From contig JAPZRK010000006.1 in the NCBI GenBank assembly GCA_027531445.1, positions 7,662 to 71,661 of the forward strand: DNA of 64,000 nucleotides, given 5' to 3'. The notes beneath the pieces are model-generated. The model had not been told where the DNA came from, did no database searches, and worked only from the letters and a program-made list of their open reading frames with translations. A program made the position numbers and the translations under genes. The first letter of the stretch is position 1. Each line of letters begins with the position of its first letter. Positions 53,314 to 62,672 of the stretch are shown in pieces. Origin of the DNA: Leptospira sp. (lineage in GTDB: Bacteria > Spirochaetota > Leptospiria > Leptospirales > Leptospiraceae).

Positions 53314-54116
53314 CTCATGATTCCCCTGATTCAGACAATCATTCAAGAACTAATTGGTCTGATTACAAAAAGTTTACAAATGCTCGGATCGGCTTACAAA
53401 GATCAGGTGGATCTATCGGCACTCAAGACTTGCTTCGATTTCGTTATGACCATGCGATGGCAAAGGATGCAATTTGGAGTGAGTGTGATTGGAGTCAGAT
53501 AGAAACTGCTTTAATTGAATGGAATCCGATCCTAACCCTCTCTTCACTTACAAAATCTCGTGAGGAATACCTACTCAGACCAGACTTCGGGCGGAAGTTA
53601 AATGAGGATTCCATCGCCCAATTAGAGATATGGAAGAAATCAAATTCCTCCTCTTCATATGATGTTTTGTTTTGTGTTGTGGACGGTCTCTCTCCAAATG
53701 CGATTAGCAAAAATATTGTCGGCTTTCTATCTACAATTCGGACAGAACTTTTAGATACCTTCCCAAGCATTGCGCCATTGGTTCTCATAAAAAATGGAAG
53801 AGTGGCAATTGGGGATACGGTCGCTGAAATTCTAAATTCCAGGATAGTTGTCGTGTTAGTTGGTGAAAGACCTGGTTTGAGCTCCTCTGATAGCATCGGT
53901 GCTTATATTACATATAATGCGAAAACGGGTACTACTGACGAGAGTCGAAACTGTATATCCAACATTCGTCCGGATGGACTTAGTTTTGAACGTGCAAAGG
54001 AAAAATTGATCTATCTATTAAAAGAGGCTTCATCAAAAAAGCTAACGGGCGTAAATCTTAAAGATAGAATGGTGGATGCAATCGAAGGTCAATCCACGCC
54101 AATTTTAGAATCATAG
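53310..54116 (+). CDS. eutC: Ethanolamine ammonia-lyase small subunit
   Basis: The 268-residue product begins the EutC domain with TNARIGLQRSGGSIGTQDLLRFRYDHAMAKDAIW and contains the cobalamin-contact stretch VLFCVVDGLSPNAI and VVVLVGERPGLSSSDSIGAYITY, then ISNIRPDGLS. It forms the B12-dependent enzyme with EutB, from which it is coupled by ATGA. It runs 6 bases into the convergent glycosyltransferase gene. Confidence 0.96.
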   Translation: MTHDSPDSDNHSRTNWSDYKKFTNARIGLQRSGGSIGTQDLLRFRYDHAMAKDAIWSECDWSQIETALIEWNPILTLSSLTKSREEYLLRPDFGRKLNEDSIAQLEIWKKSNSSSSYDVLFCVVDGLSPNAISKNIVGFLSTIRTELLDTFPSIAPLVLIKNGRVAIGDTVAEILNSRIVVVLVGERPGLSSSDSIGAYITYNAKTGTTDESRNCISNIRPDGLSFERAKEKLIYLLKEASSKKLTGVNLKDRMVDAIEGQSTPILES

Positions 54117-55535
54117 TATCGAAACGATCAGAAGTCGAATGGATTTATTCCGGTCGTATAACCAGATTTCCTCCTCTTCTAAATATACTTTGGATTTCAT
54201 ACCAATTGCAGAAAAAAGCAAATAGGATTCTTTATCGACTAGAACGAGTGAACCTGCTGGAATCGATTTCCATTCCAGCATATCCTTTTTTACATCGATC
54301 TTGCGTTCCAGGTAGAATGCCAAACTAGGGATTGCGTAGTTCTTTAAGGCGATAATTTTTGAATCCTGTGTTATCTTAGATTTCCAGAGCTGGGCTATAC
54401 GTTTTGTATCTGATCTTTTTTCATTTAAATAGGGAGTGAGGAAGAGATTAATCAAAATCACTTGTAAGAAGGCAAAGATAACCAGCCATTTAGTAAAAGT
54501 TAAGCGTTTTGCTTTGATGGCCTCATTTGCAATTAGAATCGAAAGTATTGGATAGGATGCGAGTGGATATGAGGGTAGTTTGCTCTGCATAAATTCATAA
54601 AAAATCCATCCAAATAAAAGTGCTGAAATCAAAACTAAAAAATCATAATCCTTCTCACTTTTCCATACCTTTAGCTTTGACCAGATGTCTTTTGTGACAA
54701 ATGGAAGAAAAATAGACCATGGGAAAAGTGTCACAAAAAATAAAATTGTATAACTTCCGGGAGGTCCGCTTTGCCCAAAAACGGGATCCGTTGCCCTACG
54801 CAATACGTACCATTCGTACATCCATCGGATCATTTCACCATTCGTTCTTTCCCATGCTAGATATCCCCAGTATAACAGAGGTAATAAAGCTACTGGTAGA
54901 AAAAACCAAGGTTTCAGTTGGAATATAACTTTCCTCGTTTCCTGAAACCAAAGGAATACAAAACAGATACCGCCTAAAAATATAAATATGGGTGGTCCTT
55001 TTGTGAGAGCACCCAGAGCGATTGAAAACCAAAATAACAAAACATAACTTACCACATTGGATGAAGGGCGTTTGAGTAAATGCACAAGAGCATAAAAGCC
55101 GAGTGTCTCTAAAAAAGTGAGTAGGCCATCTACGAGTGCGATTTTCCCATTTAGTGGAAAATAAAGTGAAGTGGCTAAAATGATAAAGCTGAATTTTCCT
55201 ACTCTTTTGTCGAATAACAAAGTTGAAATCATATAAGTTAGGATACAGGTGAGAAATATCCAAAGAAGAGGAAAGAGGCGCATGCTGAATTCGGAGATTC
55301 CGAATGTAGAAAAGGAAAACGCTGTTAACCAAATATGCAAAGGTGGTTTTCTATGTGGCTCTGAAAATGGAAATGATTGCAGGATAAAATCCCCAGATTC
55401 GATCATCGTTCTTGCAAAGCCTGCATAAGCGGCTTCATCTTGATCATACAATGGTCCTTGATTTCCTAAGAATAAGATTAAAAAAACTAAAAAAACAAGG
55501 ACATGAAATCGTGGGATTCTTTGTAATAGATTCAC
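54111..55535 (-). CDS. GT39 (ArnT-like) lipid-linked sugar transferase, second copy
   Basis: 474 residues with ~10-12 spans. The first periplasmic loop has GPLYDQDEAAYAGFARTMIESGDF and the motif EPHRKPPLHIWLTA, as in ArnT-type transferases. It is shorter than the 19963-21645 paralogue. It should add a sugar from polyprenyl phosphate to an envelope acceptor in the periplasm. It converges on eutC (6-base overlap) and has about 155 AT-rich bases upstream. Confidence 0.86.
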   Translation of the reverse strand: MNLLQRIPRFHVLVFLVFLILFLGNQGPLYDQDEAAYAGFARTMIESGDFILQSFPFSEPHRKPPLHIWLTAFSFSTFGISEFSMRLFPLLWIFLTCILTYMISTLLFDKRVGKFSFIILATSLYFPLNGKIALVDGLLTFLETLGFYALVHLLKRPSSNVVSYVLLFWFSIALGALTKGPPIFIFLGGICFVFLWFQETRKVIFQLKPWFFLPVALLPLLYWGYLAWERTNGEMIRWMYEWYVLRRATDPVFGQSGPPGSYTILFFVTLFPWSIFLPFVTKDIWSKLKVWKSEKDYDFLVLISALLFGWIFYEFMQSKLPSYPLASYPILSILIANEAIKAKRLTFTKWLVIFAFLQVILINLFLTPYLNEKRSDTKRIAQLWKSKITQDSKIIALKNYAIPSLAFYLERKIDVKKDMLEWKSIPAGSLVLVDKESYLLFSAIGMKSKVYLEEEEIWLYDRNKSIRLLIVSIL

Positions 55536-55691
55536 AAATCCATTTGCAAATTTTAAGGAAATTTGGAAAGTTAATTCAACTACAGAACTAATTCAAATTT
55601 GTTTTCAAATTGTAACCAAATTGAAACGATTCTTAAAGATACTTTTTTAACTCAGTAAATGAGTTTTCATAATTAAGGTGTCATAAAAGAA

Positions 55692-56855
55692 ATGCATATA
55701 CAGCAGATGAAACGAGATAGTGAAAAAAATAAAAAATATACTAAGATCATTAGAAAACGAGTGATTCTTTTTTTTTCAATTTTGGTCTTTCTTTTTCTTC
55801 TCTCGGTCTATCAAATCTACGTCGTTGTAACTTTGATCGTTCCCAAACAATCGACCTCTCCTTTTCAGGGTGACTTTATTTTTAATCCCTATCAAGATTA
55901 TGAATGGAAAGAAACCAATGAAAAAATAGCCATCCATCTCCATTCGAACGATCCTTGGTATACTCCCGAAAGACACAGTGTAAATGAGATCAGGCAGGTG
56001 TACACTGCGAACGGTTACTCAATGATTGGGATTACCGATTACGGGGACATGCGCTCAGATGATAAAAGTTCTGACCTGATTCACGGATATGAAATGGGTC
56101 GAAATTTGAGAAAACGACATGCATTAGGTATAGGCGGCAGGGCAATTGTTCATGATTATTTTCCATTCTATGCACGTAGACTAAATGTTAGTTGGACATT
56201 CAATGAAATGCAAAAACAAGGAAGTTATGTCATTGTTTCTCACCCTTCCTTGAACAGGTCTTTTTCCGCGGAAGATCTTTTGGAAATTGATCATTATAAT
56301 GCGATCGAAGTTTTTTCTCCATTTGGAGATAATGCGAAAATATTAACTCAACTTTTGGATCAAGGAAGGAATATGCATTGCATGGCGGGAGATGATTTGC
56401 ATTATTTCGGAGAAGCTACCATTCAAAAATTTGATCAACCAATTTGGAAGGATTTACTACAGACCATACTATTGCAAAGAGGCCGAAAGAGTGAGAATTT
56501 AAAAAGGTATATTGTAACATCGAAAGGAAGAGCAAGTGAAGCTATGGTTCTTGAGGATCTAAAGCATGGTTCTTTTTTCTGTGTTAAAAAATACTTTGCA
56601 GATCCCGAAAGCCCATCTTTACCCAATATTCGTATCGATTCAAAGAATTTAGTAACTCTCGAGTCAAATGAACGTTATATGGAAATTCGTTGGATCGGAA
56701 AAAATGGAGATTTTAAGCAAATTGATCCAAGCGTAAGCAAAGCGGCTTATCAATTTACAAAAGAAGATACCTACATTCGTCTAGAGATCGTTTCCTTATC
56801 GGGCATCATCCTTTCCAATGCGATCTATCGCCAGAATCTGCCAAAAAAGTATTGA
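55692..56855 (+). CDS. Membrane-anchored PHP-domain protein
   Basis: A single membrane span (~22-50) precedes a PHP (polymerase/histidinol phosphatase) domain: IHLHSN (His82, His84), IGITDYG, GYEMG, VIVSHPSLNR and MAGDDLHYFG match its metal-binding motifs in order. PHP enzymes hydrolyse phosphoesters with three metals. Asp-Tyr replaces the usual Asp-His in the second motif, so activity may be altered. The substrate is unknown. ATG at 55707 is an alternative start. Confidence 0.83.
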   Translation: MHIQQMKRDSEKNKKYTKIIRKRVILFFSILVFLFLLSVYQIYVVVTLIVPKQSTSPFQGDFIFNPYQDYEWKETNEKIAIHLHSNDPWYTPERHSVNEIRQVYTANGYSMIGITDYGDMRSDDKSSDLIHGYEMGRNLRKRHALGIGGRAIVHDYFPFYARRLNVSWTFNEMQKQGSYVIVSHPSLNRSFSAEDLLEIDHYNAIEVFSPFGDNAKILTQLLDQGRNMHCMAGDDLHYFGEATIQKFDQPIWKDLLQTILLQRGRKSENLKRYIVTSKGRASEAMVLEDLKHGSFFCVKKYFADPESPSLPNIRIDSKNLVTLESNERYMEIRWIGKNGDFKQIDPSVSKAAYQFTKEDTYIRLEIVSLSGIILSNAIYRQNLPKKY

Positions 56856-56912
56856 ATTTTAGTTTTATTCCAATTTCAATTGGAATCCTAACCTCAAAAA
56901 AAAGGATCACCA

Positions 56913-57395
56913 ATGACCAATCAGAATTCAATTTCTCTCTCAAGTCAGTGGTCTGGAACCACAAATCTCATTGAGATTCGAGACCTACTTTTGCAGATGC
57001 AAAAATCGGCTTCCTCCATTAGATTCGATGGAGGCTGGAGCGCGGGGAAAGTATTTGCTCATTGTGCCCAGAGCATTGAGTATTCACTCCATGGGTTTCC
57101 ATCAATGAAGCCAACACTCTTTCGTATGACGATTGGTAAGGTTGTATTTCTAATTTTTTCCTTAAAAAATAAAATGAATCATGGTTTGGAAACTCCCATT
57201 CCTGGTTGTGAACCATTACTCGATCCTATTGATCTTAAGTATGGTCTGGATCGACTATTGAAAGCAATAGATTCTTTTTTAAATTTAGAGGAGAAAAATC
57301 TTTTACCTCATTTTGCTTATGGAATGCTTTCGAAGAAGAAGTATGACTTAGCTCATACTTGGCATATCAAAAATCATATGGAAAGATTAATTTAA
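56913..57395 (+). CDS. DUF1569-family (DinB-like) protein
   Basis: The 160-residue protein resembles DUF1569, a DinB/YfiT-like four-helix bundle with a three-histidine metal site: KVFAHCAQSIEYSLHGFP near residue 47 and AHTWHIKNHMERLI at the C-terminus provide likely His ligands. Function unknown; DinB-like enzymes often transfer thiol groups. It lies 58 bases after the PHP gene, on the same strand, and converges on the SDR gene. Confidence 0.8.
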   Translation: MTNQNSISLSSQWSGTTNLIEIRDLLLQMQKSASSIRFDGGWSAGKVFAHCAQSIEYSLHGFPSMKPTLFRMTIGKVVFLIFSLKNKMNHGLETPIPGCEPLLDPIDLKYGLDRLLKAIDSFLNLEEKNLLPHFAYGMLSKKKYDLAHTWHIKNHMERLI

Positions 57396-57420
57396 TATTA
57401 GTTATCGCTAAGGATTGGAT

Positions 57421-58155
57421 CTAAAACGCGCCCAACCTTTTAAATATCACTTCTGGAATCCATTTGATGGCGAGCATGATAAAACGCCATGGCCAAAAAA
57501 TATAAACAAAGTCTTCCCCAGAAATACCAGCATCTACTATTTTTTTTGCAGCGACCTCTGGCTGTAGTGTGAGCCAAGGAATGAGCTTATGTCCTTGTGA
57601 CATCTTTGTGTATACAGGACCCAACTGAATGGTTGTTACATGGACATTCTTTTTGAATAATCGATTGCGAAGGCCAGAGAGGTAGGTTGTAAGTCCTGCC
57701 TTTGTACTTCCATAGATATAATTGAGCTGTCTTCCTCGATCACCTGCAACTGAGCTGATTGCTATGATACTTCCAGAACCACGTATCTCAAAATCATTTG
57801 AGATTACATTTAAAATGGAAAGCACGCCCGCGTAGTTGACATTAATTGTTGTTAGTAGTTCGTTTTGGTTTTGCCTTGCTAAAACTTGGTCGTCGTAGTA
57901 ACCAACGCAACAGAATACCATAATTGGTTTGATGGACAATGATGAATAGAAGACCGTATGTGAAGAAAAATCGGTAATATCAAAGTAAAAACATTCAACT
58001 GTTATCCCATAGTCTTTTTCGATTTCATCTTTTAGACCCGCTAGTTTGATTTGATCCCGTCCGGTGAGATAAAGGTTAAATCCGCGTTTCGCCAAATTTT
58101 TGGCTATGTAAATCGCAATATCCGAAGTGGCACCGATGATGAGGGCTTGTTGCAT
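57421..58155 (-). CDS. Short-chain dehydrogenase, DprE2-like
   Basis: The longer frame runs under the opposite gene; ATG at 58155 gives MQQALIIGATSDIAIYIAKNLAKRG, the natural Rossmann start (245 aa). The catalytic Tyr/Lys are in YIYGSTKAGLTTYL. The domain order and C-terminal membrane-proximal helix (FWPWRFIMLAIKWIPEVIF) are those of DprE2-like oxidoreductases that reduce 2-keto sugars on a polyprenyl carrier. Substrate unproven. It is divergent from purT, with start codons about 50 bases apart. Confidence 0.8.
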   Translation of the reverse strand: MQQALIIGATSDIAIYIAKNLAKRGFNLYLTGRDQIKLAGLKDEIEKDYGITVECFYFDITDFSSHTVFYSSLSIKPIMVFCCVGYYDDQVLARQNQNELLTTINVNYAGVLSILNVISNDFEIRGSGSIIAISSVAGDRGRQLNYIYGSTKAGLTTYLSGLRNRLFKKNVHVTTIQLGPVYTKMSQGHKLIPWLTLQPEVAAKKIVDAGISGEDFVYIFWPWRFIMLAIKWIPEVIFKRLGAF

Positions 58156-58204
58156 AAGGGCAGAATATTTTCTGTTGAATTTTAAAACAAAAATAAATCT
58201 GTGT

Positions 58205-59389
58205 ATGTCTATGGAATATTTTGGCACTCCTTTCACAACATCGGCTACAAAATTGGTTTTACTTGGTTCCGGAGAACTGGGCAAAGAAGTGGCTATTGAA
58301 GCCCAACGATTGGGTGTGCATGTTATCGCGATCGACAGATACCCGAATGCACCTGCTATGCAGATTGCTCATGAATTTCGAGTCATCGATATGTTGAATC
58401 CCGTTATCCTTGAACAAACTTTGCGTGAAATCCGACCGCAGTTTATTGTCCCTGAAATAGAAGCCATTCACACGGAAACTCTCGTTAAATTAGAATCTGA
58501 AGGATTTCATATCGTTCCTAGCGCAAAGGCTGTGAATTTAACAATGAACCGAGAAGGAATACGTAATTTCGCAAACAAAGAACTTGGTCTCAAAACATCC
58601 AAATATCTGTTTGCAGATACCTTTTCGGATTTTAGTAAATGTGTATCTGAAATAGGAATTCCCTGTGTCGTGAAGCCAATTATGAGTTCATCTGGAAAGG
58701 GACAAAGTTTGATCCGCAACTCTTCAGAGATCCAAGATGCCTGGGATTATGGGCAATCTGGCGGAAGGGCGGGGAAAGGTAGAATGATCATCGAAGAGTT
58801 TATCCCTTTTGATTTTGAAATCACTCTCTTGACCGTTCGTCATAAAGGTGGCACAACCTTTGTCAATCCCATCGGCCACAAACAGATTCATGGCGACTAT
58901 GTAGAATCTTGGATGCCACAAACAATGACGGAGATAGCTTTGGATAAAGCAAAATGGATCGCAGAAAAAGTAACAACAGGTCTTGGCGGATATGGTCTGT
59001 TTGGTGTTGAGTTATTTGTTAAGGGCGATGAAGTGTTTTTTAGCGAAGTCTCACCTAGGCCACATGACACAGGACTTGTCACTTTGATCAGTCAGAATGT
59101 TTCTGAATTTTGTCTTCATGTTCGTGCTCTTCTCGGTTTGCCCATTCCGAATATCATTTACAATCCACCTTCTGCTTCTGCGGCAATATTGTTTACGGGT
59201 GAAACAAAATCTCCTCAGTACAAAGGTGTTGAGAAAGCCTTAGAGGGAGCCGGCATTGATTTGCGGTTGTTCGGAAAACCAGAAGTAACTGGGAAAAGAC
59301 GAATGGGTGTGGCTCTAGCGACAGCGGACACTCTGGAAAACGCCAGAGAAAAAGCCCGCATCGCCCGCGATCACATTACACTTGTTTAA
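58205..59389 (+). CDS. purT: Formate-dependent phosphoribosylglycinamide formyltransferase (PurT)
   Basis: An ATP-grasp enzyme of normal length (394 aa from this start). The N-terminal block ATKLVLLGSGELGKEVAIEAQRLGVHVIAIDRY matches PurT, as do VPEIEAIHTETL, PCVVKPIMSSSGKGQS, GVELFVKGDEVFFSEVSPRPHDTGLVT and the C-terminal LFGKPEVTGKRRMGVALA. It formylates GAR with formate and ATP in purine synthesis. The start could also be 58211 (MEYFGTPF); no ribosome-binding site decides. It overlaps the next, convergent gene by four bases. Confidence 0.95.
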   Translation: MSMEYFGTPFTTSATKLVLLGSGELGKEVAIEAQRLGVHVIAIDRYPNAPAMQIAHEFRVIDMLNPVILEQTLREIRPQFIVPEIEAIHTETLVKLESEGFHIVPSAKAVNLTMNREGIRNFANKELGLKTSKYLFADTFSDFSKCVSEIGIPCVVKPIMSSSGKGQSLIRNSSEIQDAWDYGQSGGRAGKGRMIIEEFIPFDFEITLLTVRHKGGTTFVNPIGHKQIHGDYVESWMPQTMTEIALDKAKWIAEKVTTGLGGYGLFGVELFVKGDEVFFSEVSPRPHDTGLVTLISQNVSEFCLHVRALLGLPIPNIIYNPPSASAAILFTGETKSPQYKGVEKALEGAGIDLRLFGKPEVTGKRRMGVALATADTLENAREKARIARDHITLV

Positions 59390-62300
59390 ACTTTTTCAAG
59401 GTATTTTAAAATCTTCCTCGCATTTTGGTTTTCTGGGTCAAGTTGAAGCGCTTTTTCGGAAAATATCCGTGCATCATCATATTTACCCGTTAACCGATTC
59501 AAATCTGATAGGTTAACGAGATTGTTTACGTTTTCAGGATGGATTTCATATACTTTTTTGGATGCTTCTAATGAAGAAAGATACCTTCCCAATTTCTTTT
59601 GTGAGAGAGATAGATAATACCACAACTCTTCGGTATCGGGATCCATCTGCAGATATTGATTTAAAATGTCTACTGCTGTGGCATAATCTTTACCTTTGAA
59701 GCTCATAAGTCCGAGTAGTTTGTTTAGTTTTTGATTGTTTGGTTCGATCGAATGTGCTTTGATCAATACTTCCAAAGCTTCGTTCACTTGACCTTCTTTG
59801 TACAACTTTTTACTTTCTTGGTATACTTCTGCTAGATCGAGTTGATTTTCATCCTCTTCTCGGATTTCCAATTCTTGTTCTTCAAATTTGTAAGATATTG
59901 GTTGTTCTTGGATATTATGAATTTCATCCCGAACACCTTGAGGTTGGAAATCAAGTCGAAGGAATGATAAATCATCGGTGATGGTTCCTTTGGCCTTAAG
60001 AACTGTTTCCATTTCAAAAATATTTGCATCCGTCTGTTCTACAATCTCAAGGATCGCATTTTCATCTTCATTGATGGTTCTGACATCTTGATTCGGTGTT
60101 AGATCAATATCATCTCGACCATCTGATCCTAAAATCAGAACATCACCCGGCATAAGCTGGTATTGATAGACTTGAAAAGCAAACTCTGATTCTTGACCCA
60201 ACTTTCTAAGCAATAATTCTTGTTCGATGAAACTCGCCTTTTTATCTCGATATAAAATGGTGGCAGGGTGTTCTGCATTAAAGTAGAACATTTCACCTGT
60301 CTTTTCTTCAATGAGGATGACCGTTGCTGAGATAACCATCGTTCCATTGAATGATTTAAAGACCGAATTGACTTCATGATACACGTCTGTTAGCCATTCG
60401 TCTGGTTTCATATTTAGGACTTTTTTGTTTGATGCGGATCTTGACATGATCGCATTGAATACGACACCCATCACAAGAGAGCCACCGGCACCTTGCATCG
60501 ATTTCCCCATCGCATCACCATTCATTGCAAGGATGTAGGATTTGTAATTGTCAGGGGTACCGAACTTAAGCGTTCCAGTGATACAGATATCACCACCCAA
60601 ATCTGCGGTCTTATTTTTGAATTCGAATTTTTTCTTTTGTCGGATCAAAAATTCTGTGGGAACTAATTTTGATTTATTGGCATTAAAAAATAGAGGTTTT
60701 GCTAAGAGAGAAGTTAGGAAATAATCCCCGTCCTGTTGGACTTTGAGTTTTTGAACTTCTTCCATCTTTTCTTGCACTTCTTTCGTACGTTCTTTTACTT
60801 TCTCTTCAAGATTTTCGGCATAGTCTTGAAGTTCTTGTCTAGCCTGTTTGATAGAGTCAACCATCGAGTTGAAAGAACCAGAAAGAAAACCAATCTCATC
60901 TTGAACTTTGATTGGTACTTTGATGTCCAAATTTCCTTCGTTTACTTTTGTTACACCTTTTAAAAGATCGTTGAGTGGTTTTACAAGGCTTGATAAGAAA
61001 AATCTTGGGAATACGATGATGATCATCAACGTTGTAAGGAAAATGATATAGATCAGTTTGATCGCATTGTCATTTGTATGTTTGCGATATTCGTTATATG
61101 AAAATCCAACCTCGTATTTTATATCGCCACTAGTAAAATCATAATGAGTGAATCTTTCCCCTGCCGTTCTATAGAGCCTAGTTAGGTCTTCAGCATAAGA
61201 CTTTTCCAAATTTTTATACTGTCTTGACTTTTGGAATTGTAGAATAGCTTCCTTGGTTTCTTCGGGAGTAGGTATGTCTTTTGTGATGTTTCTACCATTC
61301 GCTTTTAAAATTTTGGTTAAAGTTTCTTTTAAAAGAAGGTCTTTGTTCTTTTTATCATCTCTTTTGACCGTCTCTAACGTAAATGATTCGGGATGTCTTG
61401 CATAAGCTAATTTCAAATCTTCTTCAAATACACTTGTTTTTGCAGGTTTTTGAATGATGTATTCAATATCTTCTGAAATGAAGCTAAACTTCTTATCGAT
61501 GATATAAAGTTTTGATCCTAAGATTTCTGCTCTTTTTTGGCTGTCATATTCTTCTTCGCTAAGTGTTAATGTAATATTTCCAACGAGACCTAATACAAGT
61601 AGTACGGTTACAAGGCTCACTCCAACCAATTTCACCATAAAAGTAGTAGGTTCTGGTGAATTGTTGATATAGGTGATCATAAAGTAAAAACATATAAGTA
61701 AGGTAACATTCGCATATATAAATGCGTAGACATCATAAGAGATGATACCTAGTTTATTGAGAACATTTGTAACTGCTATGACGAGAAATATGATAATCGC
61801 TTTGGAAAAACTTTTGCAGGCATGTGCATCTTTACCTTTTGGATTGATAAATTTGATCCAACCTACCAAAAAACGAGCCAGATAGTGAAGAGGAAGTTCG
61901 GAGCCTGTATTCGGTTTTGTGAGCCATTTTGAAAAGAAACCGTCATACTCTGAATAGCTGATCGTTCTTCGAATGAGTACTGTTAGGGGAAACGCTTGCG
62001 TGATGAGAAGAATGACTGCCTGGTTTGCACCGTAATCGATGGTATAGAAGTGAGCCGTGTAATTATATATTATCTCTAGTTTTAAACCAGTAAAAACAAA
62101 TTCCAAGTAGGCAATAAATATGAGAGTTAAAAGAATCGGGATCGCAATTTTTGCTTCTTTCGGTTTATCGAACCTTGGGAAGGTATAAACAAATAAAATC
62201 ATCCCTGCATTGCCAAAGAGTGCGCACATCGTTACAAAACGGTGGTATGCTCCCCAAGGGGCATTGACTGAATAGGCAAGGACATAACCCAAAAGCATAA

Positions 62301-62529
62301 GACCATAGCCTGTAAACATTGCGGCCAAAGCCCATGTAGCGGTGGTTTTGTCCCGCTTTGTGAGAAGGAAAACACTCATGATGAGTATAATGACAAAAGC
62401 TGCAAACACACCGATGGAATGATAAGACCATTCTAACCAATTAAAATTCATGAATACGTCCTTAAATTTGTCAATGTTGCCTGATGCCGAGAATTGATTG
62501 TGTAATTCCAACAGATATCGAAATTTCAT
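59386..62529 (-). CDS. Membrane PP2C/SpoIIE phosphatase with HAMP and TPR domains
   Basis: 1047 residues. The N-terminal ~310 hold several membrane spans (7TM-like receptor). A periplasmic or cytoplasmic stretch of ~170 residues ends in another span (~490-510), followed by a HAMP (~515-565), a coiled coil, a SpoIIE/PP2C domain (~640-850: DLGGDICITG, AMNGDAMGKSMQGAGG, LGSDGRDD, TDDLSFLRL) and C-terminal tetratricopeptide repeats (~890-1045). MGKSMQGA replaces the usual GHG of this family. It probably dephosphorylates a STAS-type regulator. ATG at 62451 is an alternative start. Confidence 0.9.
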   Translation of the reverse strand: MKFRYLLELHNQFSASGNIDKFKDVFMNFNWLEWSYHSIGVFAAFVIILIMSVFLLTKRDKTTATWALAAMFTGYGLMLLGYVLAYSVNAPWGAYHRFVTMCALFGNAGMILFVYTFPRFDKPKEAKIAIPILLTLIFIAYLEFVFTGLKLEIIYNYTAHFYTIDYGANQAVILLITQAFPLTVLIRRTISYSEYDGFFSKWLTKPNTGSELPLHYLARFLVGWIKFINPKGKDAHACKSFSKAIIIFLVIAVTNVLNKLGIISYDVYAFIYANVTLLICFYFMITYINNSPEPTTFMVKLVGVSLVTVLLVLGLVGNITLTLSEEEYDSQKRAEILGSKLYIIDKKFSFISEDIEYIIQKPAKTSVFEEDLKLAYARHPESFTLETVKRDDKKNKDLLLKETLTKILKANGRNITKDIPTPEETKEAILQFQKSRQYKNLEKSYAEDLTRLYRTAGERFTHYDFTSGDIKYEVGFSYNEYRKHTNDNAIKLIYIIFLTTLMIIIVFPRFFLSSLVKPLNDLLKGVTKVNEGNLDIKVPIKVQDEIGFLSGSFNSMVDSIKQARQELQDYAENLEEKVKERTKEVQEKMEEVQKLKVQQDGDYFLTSLLAKPLFFNANKSKLVPTEFLIRQKKKFEFKNKTADLGGDICITGTLKFGTPDNYKSYILAMNGDAMGKSMQGAGGSLVMGVVFNAIMSRSASNKKVLNMKPDEWLTDVYHEVNSVFKSFNGTMVISATVILIEEKTGEMFYFNAEHPATILYRDKKASFIEQELLLRKLGQESEFAFQVYQYQLMPGDVLILGSDGRDDIDLTPNQDVRTINEDENAILEIVEQTDANIFEMETVLKAKGTITDDLSFLRLDFQPQGVRDEIHNIQEQPISYKFEEQELEIREEDENQLDLAEVYQESKKLYKEGQVNEALEVLIKAHSIEPNNQKLNKLLGLMSFKGKDYATAVDILNQYLQMDPDTEELWYYLSLSQKKLGRYLSSLEASKKVYEIHPENVNNLVNLSDLNRLTGKYDDARIFSEKALQLDPENQNARKILKYLEKV

Positions 62530-62672
62530 TCAATCCAAATTGATTGCTTTCGAATGATTTTTTATTGCATGCTGCACTAATATTTCATTTAACAGTGTTA
62601 GGAAATTGATTTTTTTCTCCTTGTCTCAAATGGATCGTTCCAGCACTGGTACGAGTGAGTAGGTAAATATAT

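Noticed and set aside
51925..54116. Ethanolamine microcompartment operon
   Set aside because: No shell protein, aldehyde dehydrogenase or eutA gene is adjacent.
60736..60963. Phe-rich plus-strand frame
   Set aside because: It is the antisense of the coiled-coil (Lys/Glu-rich) linker of the PP2C-TPR protein, which always gives Phe/Leu-rich shadows.
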